Shown: one piece after another, positions 48,031 to 58,814 of the stretch | How positions within the stretch are numbered: position 1 is the first letter of the stretch | Layout: each line of letters opens with the position of its first letter | Assembly (NCBI GenBank): GCA_011032825.1 | Contig: JAADJZ010000021.1 | Coordinates: forward strand, 1-64,000 | Direction: 5' to 3' | Length of the DNA stretch: 64,000 nt | Source of the DNA: Massariosphaeria phaeospora | Taxonomy: Eukaryota > Ascomycota > Dothideomycetes > Pleosporales | Translations under genes and position numbers: made by a program | Notes under the pieces: generated by a model | Databases searched by the model: none | Seen by the model: the letters and a program-made list of their open reading frames with translations, nothing else | What the model was told of the DNA's origin: nothing

Positions 48031-48603
48031 GAATGTCATGCAAGGGATGCTTTGGCGGTCGTTGGCCCGGCCATGGTTGCGCTGAGGTTGGAGAGATGAA
48101 GGAGCAAGACAAGCAAAAGCAAAGCAAAGCAAAGCAGCGACGGCGCATCGCAGCGATGGTGGGACAAAGCAAAGTGATCTGACATGTCGCAGCTGGCCGG
48201 GTCGCGCCCACGGCAGGGGGGAAACGTGGCCGGCCGGCCGTGCATGATGCCTGGTGGCATTGGCTCCTGGAAGGCTGAAGGGCTGATGGATGTGGTGGTC
48301 ATGGTGGTGTTGGAGCGCTGGTCATCGTTCTTTTGCTGCAGCAGTATGTAGTCCAACAGACTGTTGTGGGCATGTGCATGAGGCCATGTCGACGCGGTTT
48401 CAGGTGTGAGCAAAGCGCCGTGTTGGAAGTGATCGGCCGCGCAGCCAGACTGCGGAGACGCTGGGGGACTACGAAAAGTGGAGGCTGGAGGCTGGAGGCC
48501 CGCCGCATGTCCGGAGGTGGCAGAAGCGACAAAGCCGCCTCCTCGGCGCCGAACGCCAACAACAGGGCTGCCAACGCCCACCGCCAGCTGCCAGCCCGCG
48601 CCG

Positions 48604-48656
48604 TGCGAATTGCGAATTGCGCATTGCGACTTGCGACTTGCGACTTGCGACTTGCT
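48604..48656. repeat. 7-bp tandem repeat GCGA[A/C]TT
   Basis: Seven tandem heptamers: two GCGAATT, one GCGCATT, then four GCGACTT. The changes are clustered by type, as expected from stepwise slippage. Confidence 0.9.
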
Positions 48657-48693
48657 TTGCGGTGTTGCTGGGGCTGCGCTAGCCGTGCCGACA

Positions 48694-48731
48694 CCCCTTG
48701 CCCTGCCCTTGCCCTTGCCCTTGCCCTTGCG
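48694..48731. repeat. (CCCTTG)n hexamer array
   Basis: About six CCCTTG units, one shortened to CCCTG, ending in CCCTTGCGCG. Confidence 0.9.
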
Positions 48732-48773
48732 CGTCCAGGCCGCGGGCGCTGCGTGAAACAGCCGCTCTGCTAG

Positions 48774-48801
48774 CACCTCGCACCTCGCACCTCGCACCTC
48801 G
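48774..48801. repeat. 7-bp tandem repeat CACCTCG x4
   Basis: Four exact copies of CACCTCG in a row. A similar CACCT repeat (CTCACCTCACCTCACCTCG) recurs near 48953-48972. Confidence 0.95.
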
Positions 48802-49028
48802 CAGTGCGCGCCGCCGTTGGCCTGATCACCCTGTCGCTGCGTCCGCCCCTAGACTCCTACCACCACCCTCTCCCATCGCCGTCCACCGCTCCCCACCGTC
48901 CTTATAGCGCCCGCCATCCGTCTGCCCAGCCCCGCGTGCTTGTCAACAAGACCCTCACCTCACCTCACCTCGCTCCCCACACCCACGCCCTCGCCCTCGC
49001 GAAAGGCGCCACGCTGGCCCCAGACACC

Positions 49029-49559
49029 ATGACGAACTCCCTCGAGTCTTCCCGGCCCATCCTAGCCAACGTGAGTCTTGCGCGCTGTTTCACACCCCTC
49101 CCCTATCCTCGCGCTTGCCATCCTCCTTGTGTCCGCACTCCGACTTGACAGCCACCGCTGCGTGCTCTTCTCCCACACCTCACTTCTCCCCCCTTCGCCA
49201 TGTCGCAGCCTGTTAACACCAACATGCAGTCCTCGGGCAACCGCGCCTCCACCCGCATGTCTACCTACAGCGCCACTCCAACCCTCACTCCCTCGATCGC
49301 TCCGTCGCACCTCTCCGCAGCCTCCTCGACCGCCGGCGACCCCAAAGCCCAGGAGATCAAGTCGTGGAATGCCGGCTTCGAACGCTTAGAAGACAAGCGC
49401 CTCGCCTCGCAACGCTACCAGCTTACGAACGAGAAGACCGACGACATGAGCAAACTGGCCCTCGGAGCGAAGCTAGACCGTGCACTCGGTCGACGCATGA
49501 CAAGCCAGGACGCCGTCTTCCGGCCAAAGATCCTCAGCGAGAAGAGCGTACAGGTGTAA
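49029..49559 (+). CDS. small unknown protein (130 aa)
   Basis: Exons 49029-49070 and 49209-49559, intron 138 nt with GTGAGT donor and CAG acceptor, phase 0. The protein starts MTNSLESSRPILANPVNTNM. A Ser/Thr-rich N-terminus is followed by a conserved-looking helical C-terminal half (AQEIKSWNAGFERLEDKRLA, then KLALGAKLDRALGRRMTSQD, ending in FRPKILSEKSVQV). I do not recognise a named family. If the first exon is skipped, an ATG at 49200 inside the intron gives a shorter product. The leader upstream (48800-49020) is C/T-rich, suggesting strong expression. Confidence 0.6.
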
Positions 49560-50916
49560 ACGGCACACTGGTCTCTACTATCGCGTTGCCATTTTTCCGA
49601 CGCTGTTCGCAGCATAATGAGTTTGTCTTCAACCAAGATATCCAATCATCGACAGGTGAACCTTGTCGGGCCACCTAATAGACGGCATCACCCGGCAATG
49701 CTACCTCGCTTCGACTAGTTTCTATACGACGACGCCGTGGCAAGGCATCGGCACTGTCAACGCCCATGCGACAGTCGTAGCGCATGGCACACTTGAGTTT
49801 TGTGGTATATCAGTCACGGAGTGTGCATCACCGGAATACCTCGGCATTCACGGCATGTCTTATTTTTCCTTCTTCCTGTACTGAGGCCTTCGGCTCAGCA
49901 TTTCCTTGGAACGGGCTACGGGCATGTCGGTGGCATTCTATGAACACTGCCCATGGCAACTTAGTCAAACAATTAATACCCTTTACCCCTACCACATTGT
50001 TCGCCCGGATGACCGCCAGTATCCTCATTGTATGTTCATAGTTTCATGCGCGTCGATCAGGATTTCTTTTTGTAGGCAAGTGTGTAATTTCTCTTTGCGG
50101 GTGGAGGCGGCTCGCCTTGATCTACATGGGGAGATCTCTCTAGTCGATACCATGAATCGCAACATCTTTGCACACTACTCAATCGTCGCCTGTCACTTCG
50201 ACGCTATGAATACTAATTTAGTTCACAATGCAACGAGCTAAGCTGTATTGCTTTACTAGTCTGTACTCGTTGGTAGTAACTAATGATCCATCCGGAGTTG
50301 GACTGCTCGACCCTTTGAAGCCAGACATACGTAACTTGACCACTACTAGATCAAACATCAGTGTAGTATCACTACAATCGACATTCTCTCATTACAGACC
50401 AGACTTGGCGATTGCAGCGTTCAAACACAGCCTCTAGAGTCTCTACATCTATTGTTGGTATGTACATATGCCCCCTTACCGTAAGGCTCCCCTGTTTCTA
50501 AAAATCCTGCAGAAAGAGCATAAAGAAGAGCCGAGTAGTCGTATGTGCTAGTTGTTCTTATGTCAACCGAGGGCAGAGTGCGGCTGTAAACACACCTAAT
50601 GAGGCAAGTACGAAACCCACCTTCGCCCTTTAGGACACTTCAATACTCCTACCAACGAGACAGTCATTGCACCACAGCCCCTATGAGCCAAATTGAAGAC
50701 CGCGCAATAGTAACAAGCTCTTGTACGCACCTCGCACTTGTTTTGCCCGTCTTGTAACCACTAACTAGGTCATCGTGTAGAGCAGCTATTCGAACTGCTT
50801 ATTCAGGCAGGTTCTGCAAAACCATCGAACACGGCGTCCTGCTCGCCCTATTACGCTCTCCCCGCTCCCTTCTACCAACTATATATCCCAACACTACCCT
50901 CTATGAATTCCTTGTA
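49560..50916. other. intergenic region before the nested transposons
   Basis: About 1.36 kb of ordinary composition; likely 3' UTR of the small gene followed by non-coding sequence. No gene recognised. It ends at the TA duplication (50915-50916) of the element A fragment. Confidence 0.45.
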
Positions 50917-51012
50917 ACGTAAAGCACCACCGAGTGACCCAAACCACCGAGTAACCCAGAATTCGCCAAGACTGCTACCTCCCCCATCAACGCGATATGT
51001 CTCAACCAACTA

Positions 51013-51445
51013 ACGTACCTCATAGGTTCGCCGGACACACAGGTTCGCCAGACACCTGTTTTTACTAAGGAAAATCAATAATCTAAGGCTTAATAACTCT
51101 AGATCTACTTCATAGAATTCTCTAAAAATTTCACTACTAAGCTGCATCTATATAAACTTTAAGATCCTAAGGTTACTAAGCTCTAGCCTTAGTATTTAAA
51201 AAGCTATTAAAGAAAGCCTAAATTATAGGAATTATTTTAGCGTATTTTTTGTATCTCTAGAATTAGACTAGGTAGAGCTTAGTAATATTAGAATTGAAAA
51301 GTTAATGTATACAGAAATAACATATTAAATTTTTAGAAAATTCTATAAAGTAGATCTAGAGTTATTAAGCCTTAGATTATTGATTTTCCTTAGTAAAAAC
51401 AGGTGTCCGGCGAACCTGTGTATCCGGCGAACCTATGAGGTACGT
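51013..51445. mobile_element. foldback MITE 1 (433 bp)
   Basis: Inserted in the transposase start region of the element A copy, with TA on both sides (51011-51012 and 51446-51447); removing it restores AACTAACGCGTTATTACAC as in element A. The ends are ACGTACCTCATAGGTTCGCC and its complement. Long inverted repeats reach more than 80 bases inward (AAAATCAATAATCTA... and its complement), so the strand could fold on itself. No coding capacity. The end sequence is close to that of element B (62073-63936), which could supply the transposase. Confidence 0.92.
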
Positions 51446-51499
51446 TAACGCGTTATTACACTAACACGAAAAGAAACTTCAACTTGCCTTTAAAGCCTA

Positions 51500-51923
51500 A
51501 CGTACCTTACGAGTTCGCCGCCTACACAGGTTCGCCGCCTACCGAATTTTACTAAAGAAAATCAATAATCTAGAGCTTAATAACTCTTAACCTACTTAAT
51601 AAAATTCTCTAAAAATTTTACTACTAAGCTGCATCTATATAAACTTTTAAATTTCTAGATTACTAAGCTACAACTTTAGTATTTAGAAAGTTATTAAAGA
51701 AAAGCTTAAATTATCTGTGCGCTCTAAGCTATCTACTCTTCTAGACTAGCTAAAGCTTAGTAATCTTAGAACTAAAAAGTTTATATATACAGAAATAATA
51801 TATTAAATTTTTAAAGAATTTTATTAAGTAGGTTAAGAGTTATTAAGCTCTAGATTATTGATTTTCTTTAGTAAAATTCGGTGGGCGGCGAACCCGTGTG
51901 GGCGGCGAACTCGTGAAGTACGT
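51500..51923. mobile_element. foldback MITE 2 (424 bp)
   Basis: Same family and orientation as MITE 1, with TA duplications at 51498-51499 and 51924-51925. Ends ACGTACCTTACGAGTTCGCCG and ...ACTCGTGAAGTACGT. Inside each end are two copies of a [G/A]GTTCGCCGCC[T/C]AC unit. It interrupts the same element A copy about 50 bases further on. Confidence 0.92.
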
Positions 51924-52031
51924 TATAATTTTAGCTAATTCTAAAGCTACTAAGCTGCTGCTATTGCTTTTAACGTTAATTCTTGCACTCTTTCTTGTCG
52001 CGCCTAAAGAACGCCTTTCTGCGCTAAAACT

Positions 52032-52226
52032 TGTCAGATATCATGGGTTCGTGATAATATCTTGTGATAATTTTGTGTATTCTCGTCTTCTGTTCTGTCC
52101 TCTCGTCTCTTCGAGGTGCGGACGAGAGAAGGCCCTTCGCGCTAGTCTATTTAGGGACAGGGGGGTCACATGCCGTGTTTCAGCGGCCTCATCCAACATC
52201 TCCCGGATTCCACCTCTAATCTGACA
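52032..52226 (-). repeat. copia 3' LTR
   Basis: 195 bp, terminal TGTCAG...CTGACA. It is the 3' LTR because the element reads on the minus strand. It differs from the other LTR at a handful of positions (for example ATGGGTTC against ATAGGTTC, GGGGGGTC against GAGGGATC). Confidence 0.95.
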
Positions 52227-52248
52227 CACCCCCTCAGGCCTGACCCGC

Positions 52249-55200
52249 TTAGGGCCAGCCTGACCCAATATTGAGTGCGTCTAGTCTTTCTTCGAGTTCA
52301 GCGGATCTCTCCAATCGTGGTTGTATCCTTTCCCTCACGTCTTGAAGACCCATTTGGTCTCTAAATGTAGGCATCTTGTTGCCAGGCAGTGACTTCGTGA
52401 GGCCGTCTGCGAGCATCTCTCCTGATGGGACGTATATCACTCGAATTGTCTTCTTTCTTGCCTCTTGCCTTAGCCAGTGGTTGTGGATATCAACGTGCCG
52501 GAGTTTTGTCGTCAGTTGAGAGATCTCTTCATGGATCAGCCGAATCGTCTGCTTGTTGTCGCATTGAATTGTAATCGTCGGGTCTTCAAGGGCGACCTGG
52601 AGCTCAGTAGCGAGCATTCGGGTGAACATAGCCTCCTTGGCCACCTGCGAGAGGGCAAGCAACTCAGCCTCAGTAGTCGACGTAGTGACAGTGTCCTGCT
52701 TGTTGGCCCTCCATGCGACGAGTCCCCCAAACAGTTTAATAATGTAGCCCTGAGAGCTCTTGCGATCTAATGTATTATCAGCGAACGAAGCGTCGCTAGC
52801 CACTACCATTGTATCCTCTCCACCGAACGATAGCGCCATGGTGTGAGTCGATTTTAAGTACAAAAGTACTCGGTCCGCAGCAACTTGGTGCGTCTTCCTA
52901 GGATTCGTAAGGTGGCGGGCCAGGCGTGAGACAGCAAAGGCAACATCTGGGCGAGTATTGACTGCAGCGAACAGCAGTGATCCTATCTTTCTTTGATAGA
53001 GATTGATCTCTGAGGGGGATGCGAATCCTTCCCTAGAAGTGAGCTCAACTCTAGCCATCGGTGTATCATGCCTGGTCTCCTTGTCAGTGACAAGTCGTGC
53101 AATCTTTTCAACGTAGGCAGCTTGTAAAAGCCAGATCTTCCTTTGATCGCGGTCTCGGATTACTTCAAGTCCAAGAAACCACTGTAGATCTTTGCCCCCA
53201 GTGAGAGTATACTTCCGCCTTAGCTCTCGAACCACCCCCTCAGCGGCGTCCTCTCTACTCTTTGAATAGGCAAGGATAATGTTATCAACGTAGAAGAAGA
53301 TAAACACTTCGTCCTTGATCATGCAACATGGCTCGTGAGGCACCTCTTTGAAACTAAGTGTAGTGAGATAGGCCGTGAAGTGACGTTGCCAAAGTAGCGG
53401 GGATATCCGGAGGCCGTAGAGCGCTTTCTTGAGCTGCAACACGGTGCCTGGCTTTCTGTAGCCTATAGGCATCTTCATGTAGACGCTTCTATCGATATCC
53501 GCATTGACGAAGGCATTCGTAACGTCGAATTGTTTGAGCTCAAGATTGAATCGGGCGGCAATTGCCGTAAGCATCCGAAATGATCGACTAGCAAGAGTTG
53601 CTGCGTAGGTTTCCTAAGTAGTAACAGTCTTCTGCTGATTACCTCTTACAACCAAACACGCCTTGCACTTCTGGAATCGATGGTGCTTGTTAAGCTTGTA
53701 TGTGTAGACCCACATTGAGTTAAGTATCTGGTAATTGTTCAGCTTCGCTTCTTTGGCGGGGAACTCTACTTATGATTTGGTTTGTTTGTGGCTCTCGAGG
53801 TGTATCTCCTCGGCCTTCTTGAAAAGGTCATACATCGGATGATTCTTTCGCAAGCCATTCGAGGGTGGCTCTAGCGGCAGCTCACTTCGATGGGGCATCC
53901 TGCCTCTACGAAGCATGCGTTCGAGCTTTGCTTTATCTAAAGTATCTCCATCTACTTTCTGAATGTTGCCTGCTTTCGTTCCTGCCATAAAGGCGGAAGC
54001 CCAAGGATCTTTCGACGTTCTGTGTTCTAAACGAGGGATCAACTCAAGGTTTCTTTGTTGGTTGTGACGAAGGCCCGACTGGTTTTGATAACCAGGAACT
54101 TTCAACGTCTAACGGACGCTCAACTAATTTTGATAACTAGAAGTTTTCAACGTTTCATTTGGTTTGTTAGGTCCTGTCGACGCTCTAGAGTCTGGACAAA
54201 GGCTCAACTGGTTTTAATAACCAGGAACTTTCAATGTCGGACGAAGGCTCAACTGGTTTTGATAACTAGGAACTTTCAACGTCTTACAGTCTAAGCGAAG
54301 GTTCCCCTAATCTAGCTCCAGTCGTTCTTAGGACCTTGTTTGAGCCTGCTCTAGCCGTTCTTGGGGCCTTGTTTGAGCGAGATTTGCACTAAAAGGGGTA
54401 CAGAGATTGAACTCTTCCGCACAGTTAGTTAACATTTGGGCCAGCATTACAGCTGGTAGTGGTGTTTCAGGGGGCGTAGGGTACGCGACCACTTTTCTCT
54501 TATCTTGAAGCGATTGAGGCTTATCCGTACTTGGCGCTCTCCAAATAGTCTCGTCCTCGTAGAACGTTCCGTGCTCGTTTTGATGTGCGTTCGGTGTCGG
54601 CGGCAGTTCAACTATTCTTACCTACCTCGCTATCTCTTCGACGGTACTGTGCATCAGATTGTCCATTATCTCTTTCTCATCCCCATTGAACACTGTCTCT
54701 TCATCAAAGGTGACATCGCGGGTACTAACTACCTTGCCCATGGATGGAACCCACACCCTGTAGATGTTTGTGGATTGATACCCTACTAGGTATCCTATCC
54801 TGGCCTTTGGGTCAAACCTCTGCAAACGCCCCTTGCCTCGTTTTGTATCATCCGTCATTGTGAACGCCTTGCATCTATATGCCCGTAGGTGCGTTAACTT
54901 CGGCTTGCGTGGTGACGCAGCAATCCTACTTTGGGAAGCGACGGCAGTGAAGAAGGCTTCGTATGGCGATCGCCAGCGATTCGTGTATCTCAGGGTTCGA
55001 TTGTACAGGTACGCTGCGGTTCGAGCGATCTCGGGCCAGAGGTTTCGAGGTAGGTTAGCGTCAAGTCGCATCGCGCGGCCTTTCTCTTTCACTACACCCC
55101 CTGAGCGCTCGGCTCTACCGTTCTGCGCTTGGGTATCAGGAGCAGAGGGCTCGACACGTGTTCCCCTTGCTTCTATCTATCGGTGTACCTCTAGTTTCAC

Positions 55201-57357
55201 CGTGACTGTCTCGTTATCACTCTCGATCACTTTCGGCGTAATCCCATACTGATTCAGCATGAAGGCGTAGTGCTTCTCAAGCAACTTGATAATCGATCGA
55301 GCCGTGCGATTGTCCGTGAAGTAATAGTCCCATATGAAACCTGTTACACGACAAGTAATCAGCATCTGACTCTTTTCTTTGGTTGTACTTCCTAGCTCAT
55401 AGTCATGGAAATCAATTGCAATTCGCTCGCTAGGGCCCTCAGTGATGACCCGAGGTGTACGCCGGATTTTGCGCTTTGACTTTGATACGCCGCAGGCGTT
55501 ACACTTAACCGTAGATATTCCAACGATTTTCACTTTCTCAGATTGCTGCACTAGGTGCTGCAGGGCCTGAGGTCCTAGGTGGCCTATTCGCTTATGCCAG
55601 ATCTTAGGTAGGAACTTCCTTCTTGTACTTTGAGGCACAGTAGATTCACTTTGCGTTACAGTTCGATTTGGCTGTGCAGCAAAGACGGCCTCACTGGCTT
55701 CGTCTTCAATAACCCATTGGCCGTGCTTCTCGTGTAACGTGGCAATCGACGTATCGTCTGCGCGCCGCAGGATTGTTGGGTTAACTTTGGTATCCCACTA
55801 CAGGCCTTGCCGTCGGAGTACCCTAAATGAGACGAGGCTGCAATGGAGGTTAGGGCAGAAGGCAACGTCGCGCAAGCGTAGGATCCGCCTTAGGCCCTCG
55901 CTTTCAACTTGCAGGTCGATTGTGCTATATGCCTTGATCCAAACCTTTGTATTGCCTGCCCATAGGAAGTCTCCGGGTAACGGCGCTCGAACCTGGACGA
56001 ATCGCTTAAGTGTGTTGCCGACGTAGCACGTGCTGCCCGAATCAAGGATGTACGCTCGCTGAAGTGGATATCTAGACTGCTCCGCCATAAATGTAGCGTT
56101 GAGTATCATCAGATTGATCTGGCCTATGTTGCGGCCCTCTAGTCAATCTGTTGTCTCACTCCCTAGGGTACTTGACTGTCCTCGCTTGATATAAGGCGCT
56201 CTTGATCGTTGCCTCTTTGAGCTCCTTACTTCTTCCTGAAGATCAGTGCTGTTCTCAAGTCTTTGCTTTGACATTGCTAGCAAGGGTTCGCTCGGCGTCC
56301 ACCATTCAGGTGCTGACTTGAGATAGGCGTACCAGCACGCTGATAGCTCATGTGGCTGGTTACAGACCTTGCATCTTCTTGTATCTTGTCTCCCCTGGCG
56401 ATTTCCTCTGCCCCGGCCCCTTCTACGGCCTCTGCCGCGGGCTGAATTATTCTCCCTTGTAGCGGTATCATCGCCTTCCTCGCTGTTCAATGTAGGTCCG
56501 CTTGCTGCAAACGCTGCCTTAGTAGTTCTTGTCTTAAGTGGGTGTTTGATAACGAGGTACTCTCGGTATTGCTTGATCATCTCCTTTGTCCCAACTGTTG
56601 GATCTCGGAGCCCGCTCTGCATGAAGGCAGCGGTCCATTGCGGTGTAATCTTATCAACTGCTCGATTGAAATCGTCCTTAATGTATCGCTCACTGAGGCA
56701 GTCCGGTATCCTTAGAGCTTTGCCTTCGGTAACTGCCTGGTCGAATTCCATCAGCCAGACGTCCCAATGAGATAGATTTTTCATTTGTTTGATAGCAGCC
56801 TGATATCGGTCCCTCGCCCGTCTCTCTTCTTCTTCGTTATCAACGCCTGCAGTTGCTGCCAAGTTCGCAACCCACACTCGCAGAGGGTCGCCGGCAGTGA
56901 GGCTGTGGTATGCTAGATGAGGCGATACCGTGGTCTGTATGTATTCGGCAATCTTTGCTATCTTCGCTTGTTCAGACTCGTAGTCTCGATCGCGTATTTT
57001 GAACGTCTCGAGCTCGTTTCGATAGAACGCGTCATCGTCCTTGAAGGCGGTTTTCCCGGTTGCTGTAAAGTCGGACGGTTTCTCTGCGCGAAACTCAGGG
57101 AGCTCGCTGTCGTTATTATTCTCGTTCGTCCATTGTGTATGATACTCAGTAATTGCGGCAACGCTCGCGGGGTAGGATCGTGGGTGCGGCGCGATTGGCA
57201 TTACTGGCTTTTCCAGCGCTCTCTGCGTCTGCTTCGGATCAATCTTTGACCATACATTGAGAGCGGCGCAGCGCGCTTGCAACTGCTTGTACCACTTCAT
57301 CCAGTTTGTCGAATCTGTAAGGATAACCGTTGGATCGCGATGAGGTAGAGTGCTCAT
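52249..57357 (-). pseudogene. copia Gag-Pol, single frame with several stops
   Basis: From ATG 57357 to the stop at 52249 everything lies in one frame of about 1700 codons. Gag (57357-56146) ends with a zinc knuckle (CKVCNQPHELSAC). Protease has AYILDSGST (about 56040). The pre-integrase zinc site (HKRIGHLG...CNACG) and the integrase core (IAIDFHDYE, IESDNE, QAQNGRAERSG) follow between 55590 and 55100. Reverse transcriptase and RNase H are at 53574-52249, with FDVTNAFVNAD, LKKALYGLR, VASDASFAD and STTEAELLALS. In-frame stops occur at 56143-56145, 55798-55800, about 55177, about 54622, several in 54000-54600, 53770-53772 and about 53610. The RT motif is YVDN instead of YVDD, one G-to-A change. 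No frameshift was needed in the conserved domains. The element is inactive as it stands. Confidence 0.88.
54050..54295. repeat. imperfect minisatellite inside copia linker
   Basis: About five copies of a unit of roughly 45 bases close to GAAGGCTCAACTGGTTTTGATAACCAGGAACTTTCAACGTC (here on the + strand), one of them interrupted. In the Gag-Pol frame it codes repeats like LKVPGYQNQLSLRP, between the integrase and reverse transcriptase domains. Stop codons lie in several copies. Confidence 0.8.
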
Positions 57358-57461
57358 GCTTGCGATACTTCTCGTATTTTGTACGGTGCGTCGCAGTGTA
57401 GATTCTCGATAGTTGTTGGTAGGTTGCCTGTTCAATTGGTAGAGGCAGTGAGACTCTTAAT

Positions 57462-57656
57462 TGTCAGATATCATAGGTTCGTGATAATATCTTGTGATAA
57501 TTTTGTGTATTCTCGTCTTCTGTTCTGTCTTCTCGTCTCTTCGAGGTGCGGACGAGAGAAGCCCCTTCGCGCTAGTCTATTTAGGGACAGAGGGATCACA
57601 TGCCGTGTTTCAGCGGCCTCATCCAACATCTCCCGGATTCCACCTCTAATCTGACA
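57462..57656 (-). repeat. copia 5' LTR
   Basis: 195 bp, same ends as the 3' LTR. Transcription of the element would start in it and run leftward. The sequence just inside (57461 down to about 57430) should hold the primer-binding site, but I could not match it to a tRNA with confidence. Confidence 0.95.
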
Positions 57657-57787
57657 AAACTCTACCAAACAGCCGAAAGCTCACTGCAACTAAAGAGCAA
57701 ACGATTATTTAATATATTCTCAACTTTAATTCGCGAGAATTTGCTTTCTAGCTGTCTAAGGTAAGAGATATAGAAGATAAACTAGTA

Positions 57788-58207
57788 ACGTACTTTACGA
57801 GTTCGCCGCCCACACGGGTTCGCCGCCTACCGAATTTTACTAAAGAAAATCAATAATCTAGAGCTTAATAACTCTTAACCTACTTAATAAAATTCTTTAA
57901 AAATTTAATATATTATTTCTGTATATATAAACTTTCTAGTTTTAAGATTACTAAGCTTTAGCTAGTCTAGAAAAGTAGATAGCTTAGAGCGCACAGATAA
58001 TTTAAGCTTTTTTTTAATAACTTTCTAAATACTAAAGTTGTAGCTTAGTAATTTAAAAATCTAAAAGTTTATATAGATGCAGCTTAGTAGTAAAATTTTT
58101 AAAGAATTTTATTAAGTTAAGAGTTATTAAGCTCTAGATTATTGATTTTCTTTAGTAAAATTTAGCAGGCGGCGAACCCGTGTAGGCAGCGAACTCGTAA
58201 AGTACGT
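57788..58207. mobile_element. foldback MITE 3 (420 bp)
   Basis: TA duplications at 57786-57787 and 58208-58209. Same family as MITE 2 but in inverse orientation inside: its left half matches the complement of MITE 2's right half. Ends ACGTACTTTACGAGTTCGCC and ...ACTCGTAAAGTACGT. The left flank GATAAACTAGTA matches element A exactly at this point. Confidence 0.9.
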
Positions 58208-58404
58208 TATTACAAGTTGCAAAAAATGTACTTGTAGTACAAATTGCCTAGGTTAAAGTTAAGCGCGAATTCAACGTTGCTAAGAATGTTATTAGCAATA
58301 AAAAGCACTAACTTGCTGCTTAAACGATTCGGCGAATTATAATTTTAAAAAACTATATTGTTTAAGAAAAAGAACAAAACAGCGTTTCTTTGTTTGCAGA
58401 AGTA

Positions 58405-58731
58405 AAGTAGTAAATAGGTATAAGTTAAGTTAAAGTTAAGTTAGCTTACGTAAAACTCTAGTGCTAACTTAACTTATACCTACGCTAAAACGTTTTAGCG
58501 TAGGTATAAGTTGAGTTAGCACAAACTTCTACAATTTTATATTTTAATATATATTTTTTTTTATAATTATAACAGCTAGTTATAATAGGTTTATTAACCT
58601 AAAGGTAGTACCTATAACTCAACTTTAACCTACGCTTTAATTACTTTAACTTAACTTTAACTCTAGGTTTGTGCGATTCTAACCTAACTTATACTTAACG
58701 ATAAATACTCTCTACTTATTCGCTAGCGTAT
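58405..58731. mobile_element. MULE-like MITE 1 (about 327 bp, 9-10 bp duplication)
   Basis: Flanked by GCAGAAGTA at 58396-58404 and 58732-58740 (a tenth base, T, also matches). Ends are AAGTAGTAAATAGGTA and the complement of TACGCTAGCGAATAAGTA, an imperfect TIR. The inside is built of TTAAGTTA/TAACTTAACTTTAACCTA words. A 9-10 bp duplication is typical of Mutator-like elements; the family call rests on that and the TIR only. Confidence 0.65.
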
Positions 58732-58814
58732 GCAGAAGTAAATAATAAAAAACTACTATGTAACAAAGTTAAGAACTTACTTAACTTTTAAGCGCAGTAT
58801 GTAGATTTTACTTT

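Larger units (their letters stand above)
46001..49028. other. 3-kb region without a convincing gene, rich in simple repeats near its right end
   Basis: After the Spt5 stop comes ordinary intergenic sequence to about 47000. From about 47990 to 48980 it holds many short tandem repeats listed separately. Open stretches such as 47195-48085 (+) run through these repeats, have no domain or start context, and overlap open stretches on the other strand, so I do not call them genes. The right end is the promoter of the small gene starting at 49029. Confidence 0.5.
52032..57656 (-). mobile_element. Ty1/copia LTR retrotransposon (5.6 kb)
   Basis: Two 195-bp LTRs (52032-52226 and 57462-57656) start TGTCAGATATCAT and end ...AATCTGACA, a 6-base inverted pair TGTCAG/CTGACA. 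The 5-bp target duplication AAACT is at 52027-52031 and 57657-57661. The polyprotein is on the minus strand in the order gag, protease, integrase, reverse transcriptase, RNase H, which defines the copia superfamily. A purine-rich tract (GAGGGGG) lies next to the 3' LTR (about 52228-52238). The LTRs differ at only about five or six sites, nearly all transitions, so insertion is fairly recent. It sits in an already decayed element A copy. Confidence 0.95.
50917..57785 (+). mobile_element. 5' fragment of a pogo element A copy, split by four later insertions
   Basis: The pieces 50917-51010, 51448-51497, 51926-52031 and 57657-57785 line up in order with the 5' end of element A (the complement of 3350 down to about 2965). 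The first piece has the TIR (ACGTAAAGCACCACCGAGTGACCC), the leader GCCAAG...CATCAACGCG and the transposase start ATGTCTCAACCAACTAACG. The other pieces show mostly C-to-T and G-to-A differences. Each gap is filled by a MITE or the copia element with its own duplication. Sequence after 57787 no longer matches clearly, so the 3' part is lost or too decayed. Confidence 0.88.

Noticed and set aside
47195..48085. 296-codon + strand open stretch
   Set aside because: Runs into the TTGTGG array (poly-Val-like), overlaps open stretches in other frames and strands, no domain.
48604..48801. CRISPR-like short repeats
   Set aside because: Direct tandem heptamers without spacers, in a eukaryotic context.
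54055..54294. 79-codon + strand open stretch of repeated LVLITRNFQ units
   Set aside because: It is the antisense reading of the minisatellite in the copia linker.
57430..57462. tRNA-like sequence next to the copia 5' LTR
   Set aside because: Expected to be a primer-binding site, but I could not pair it to a specific tRNA or fold a cloverleaf; no tRNA gene was found in the window.
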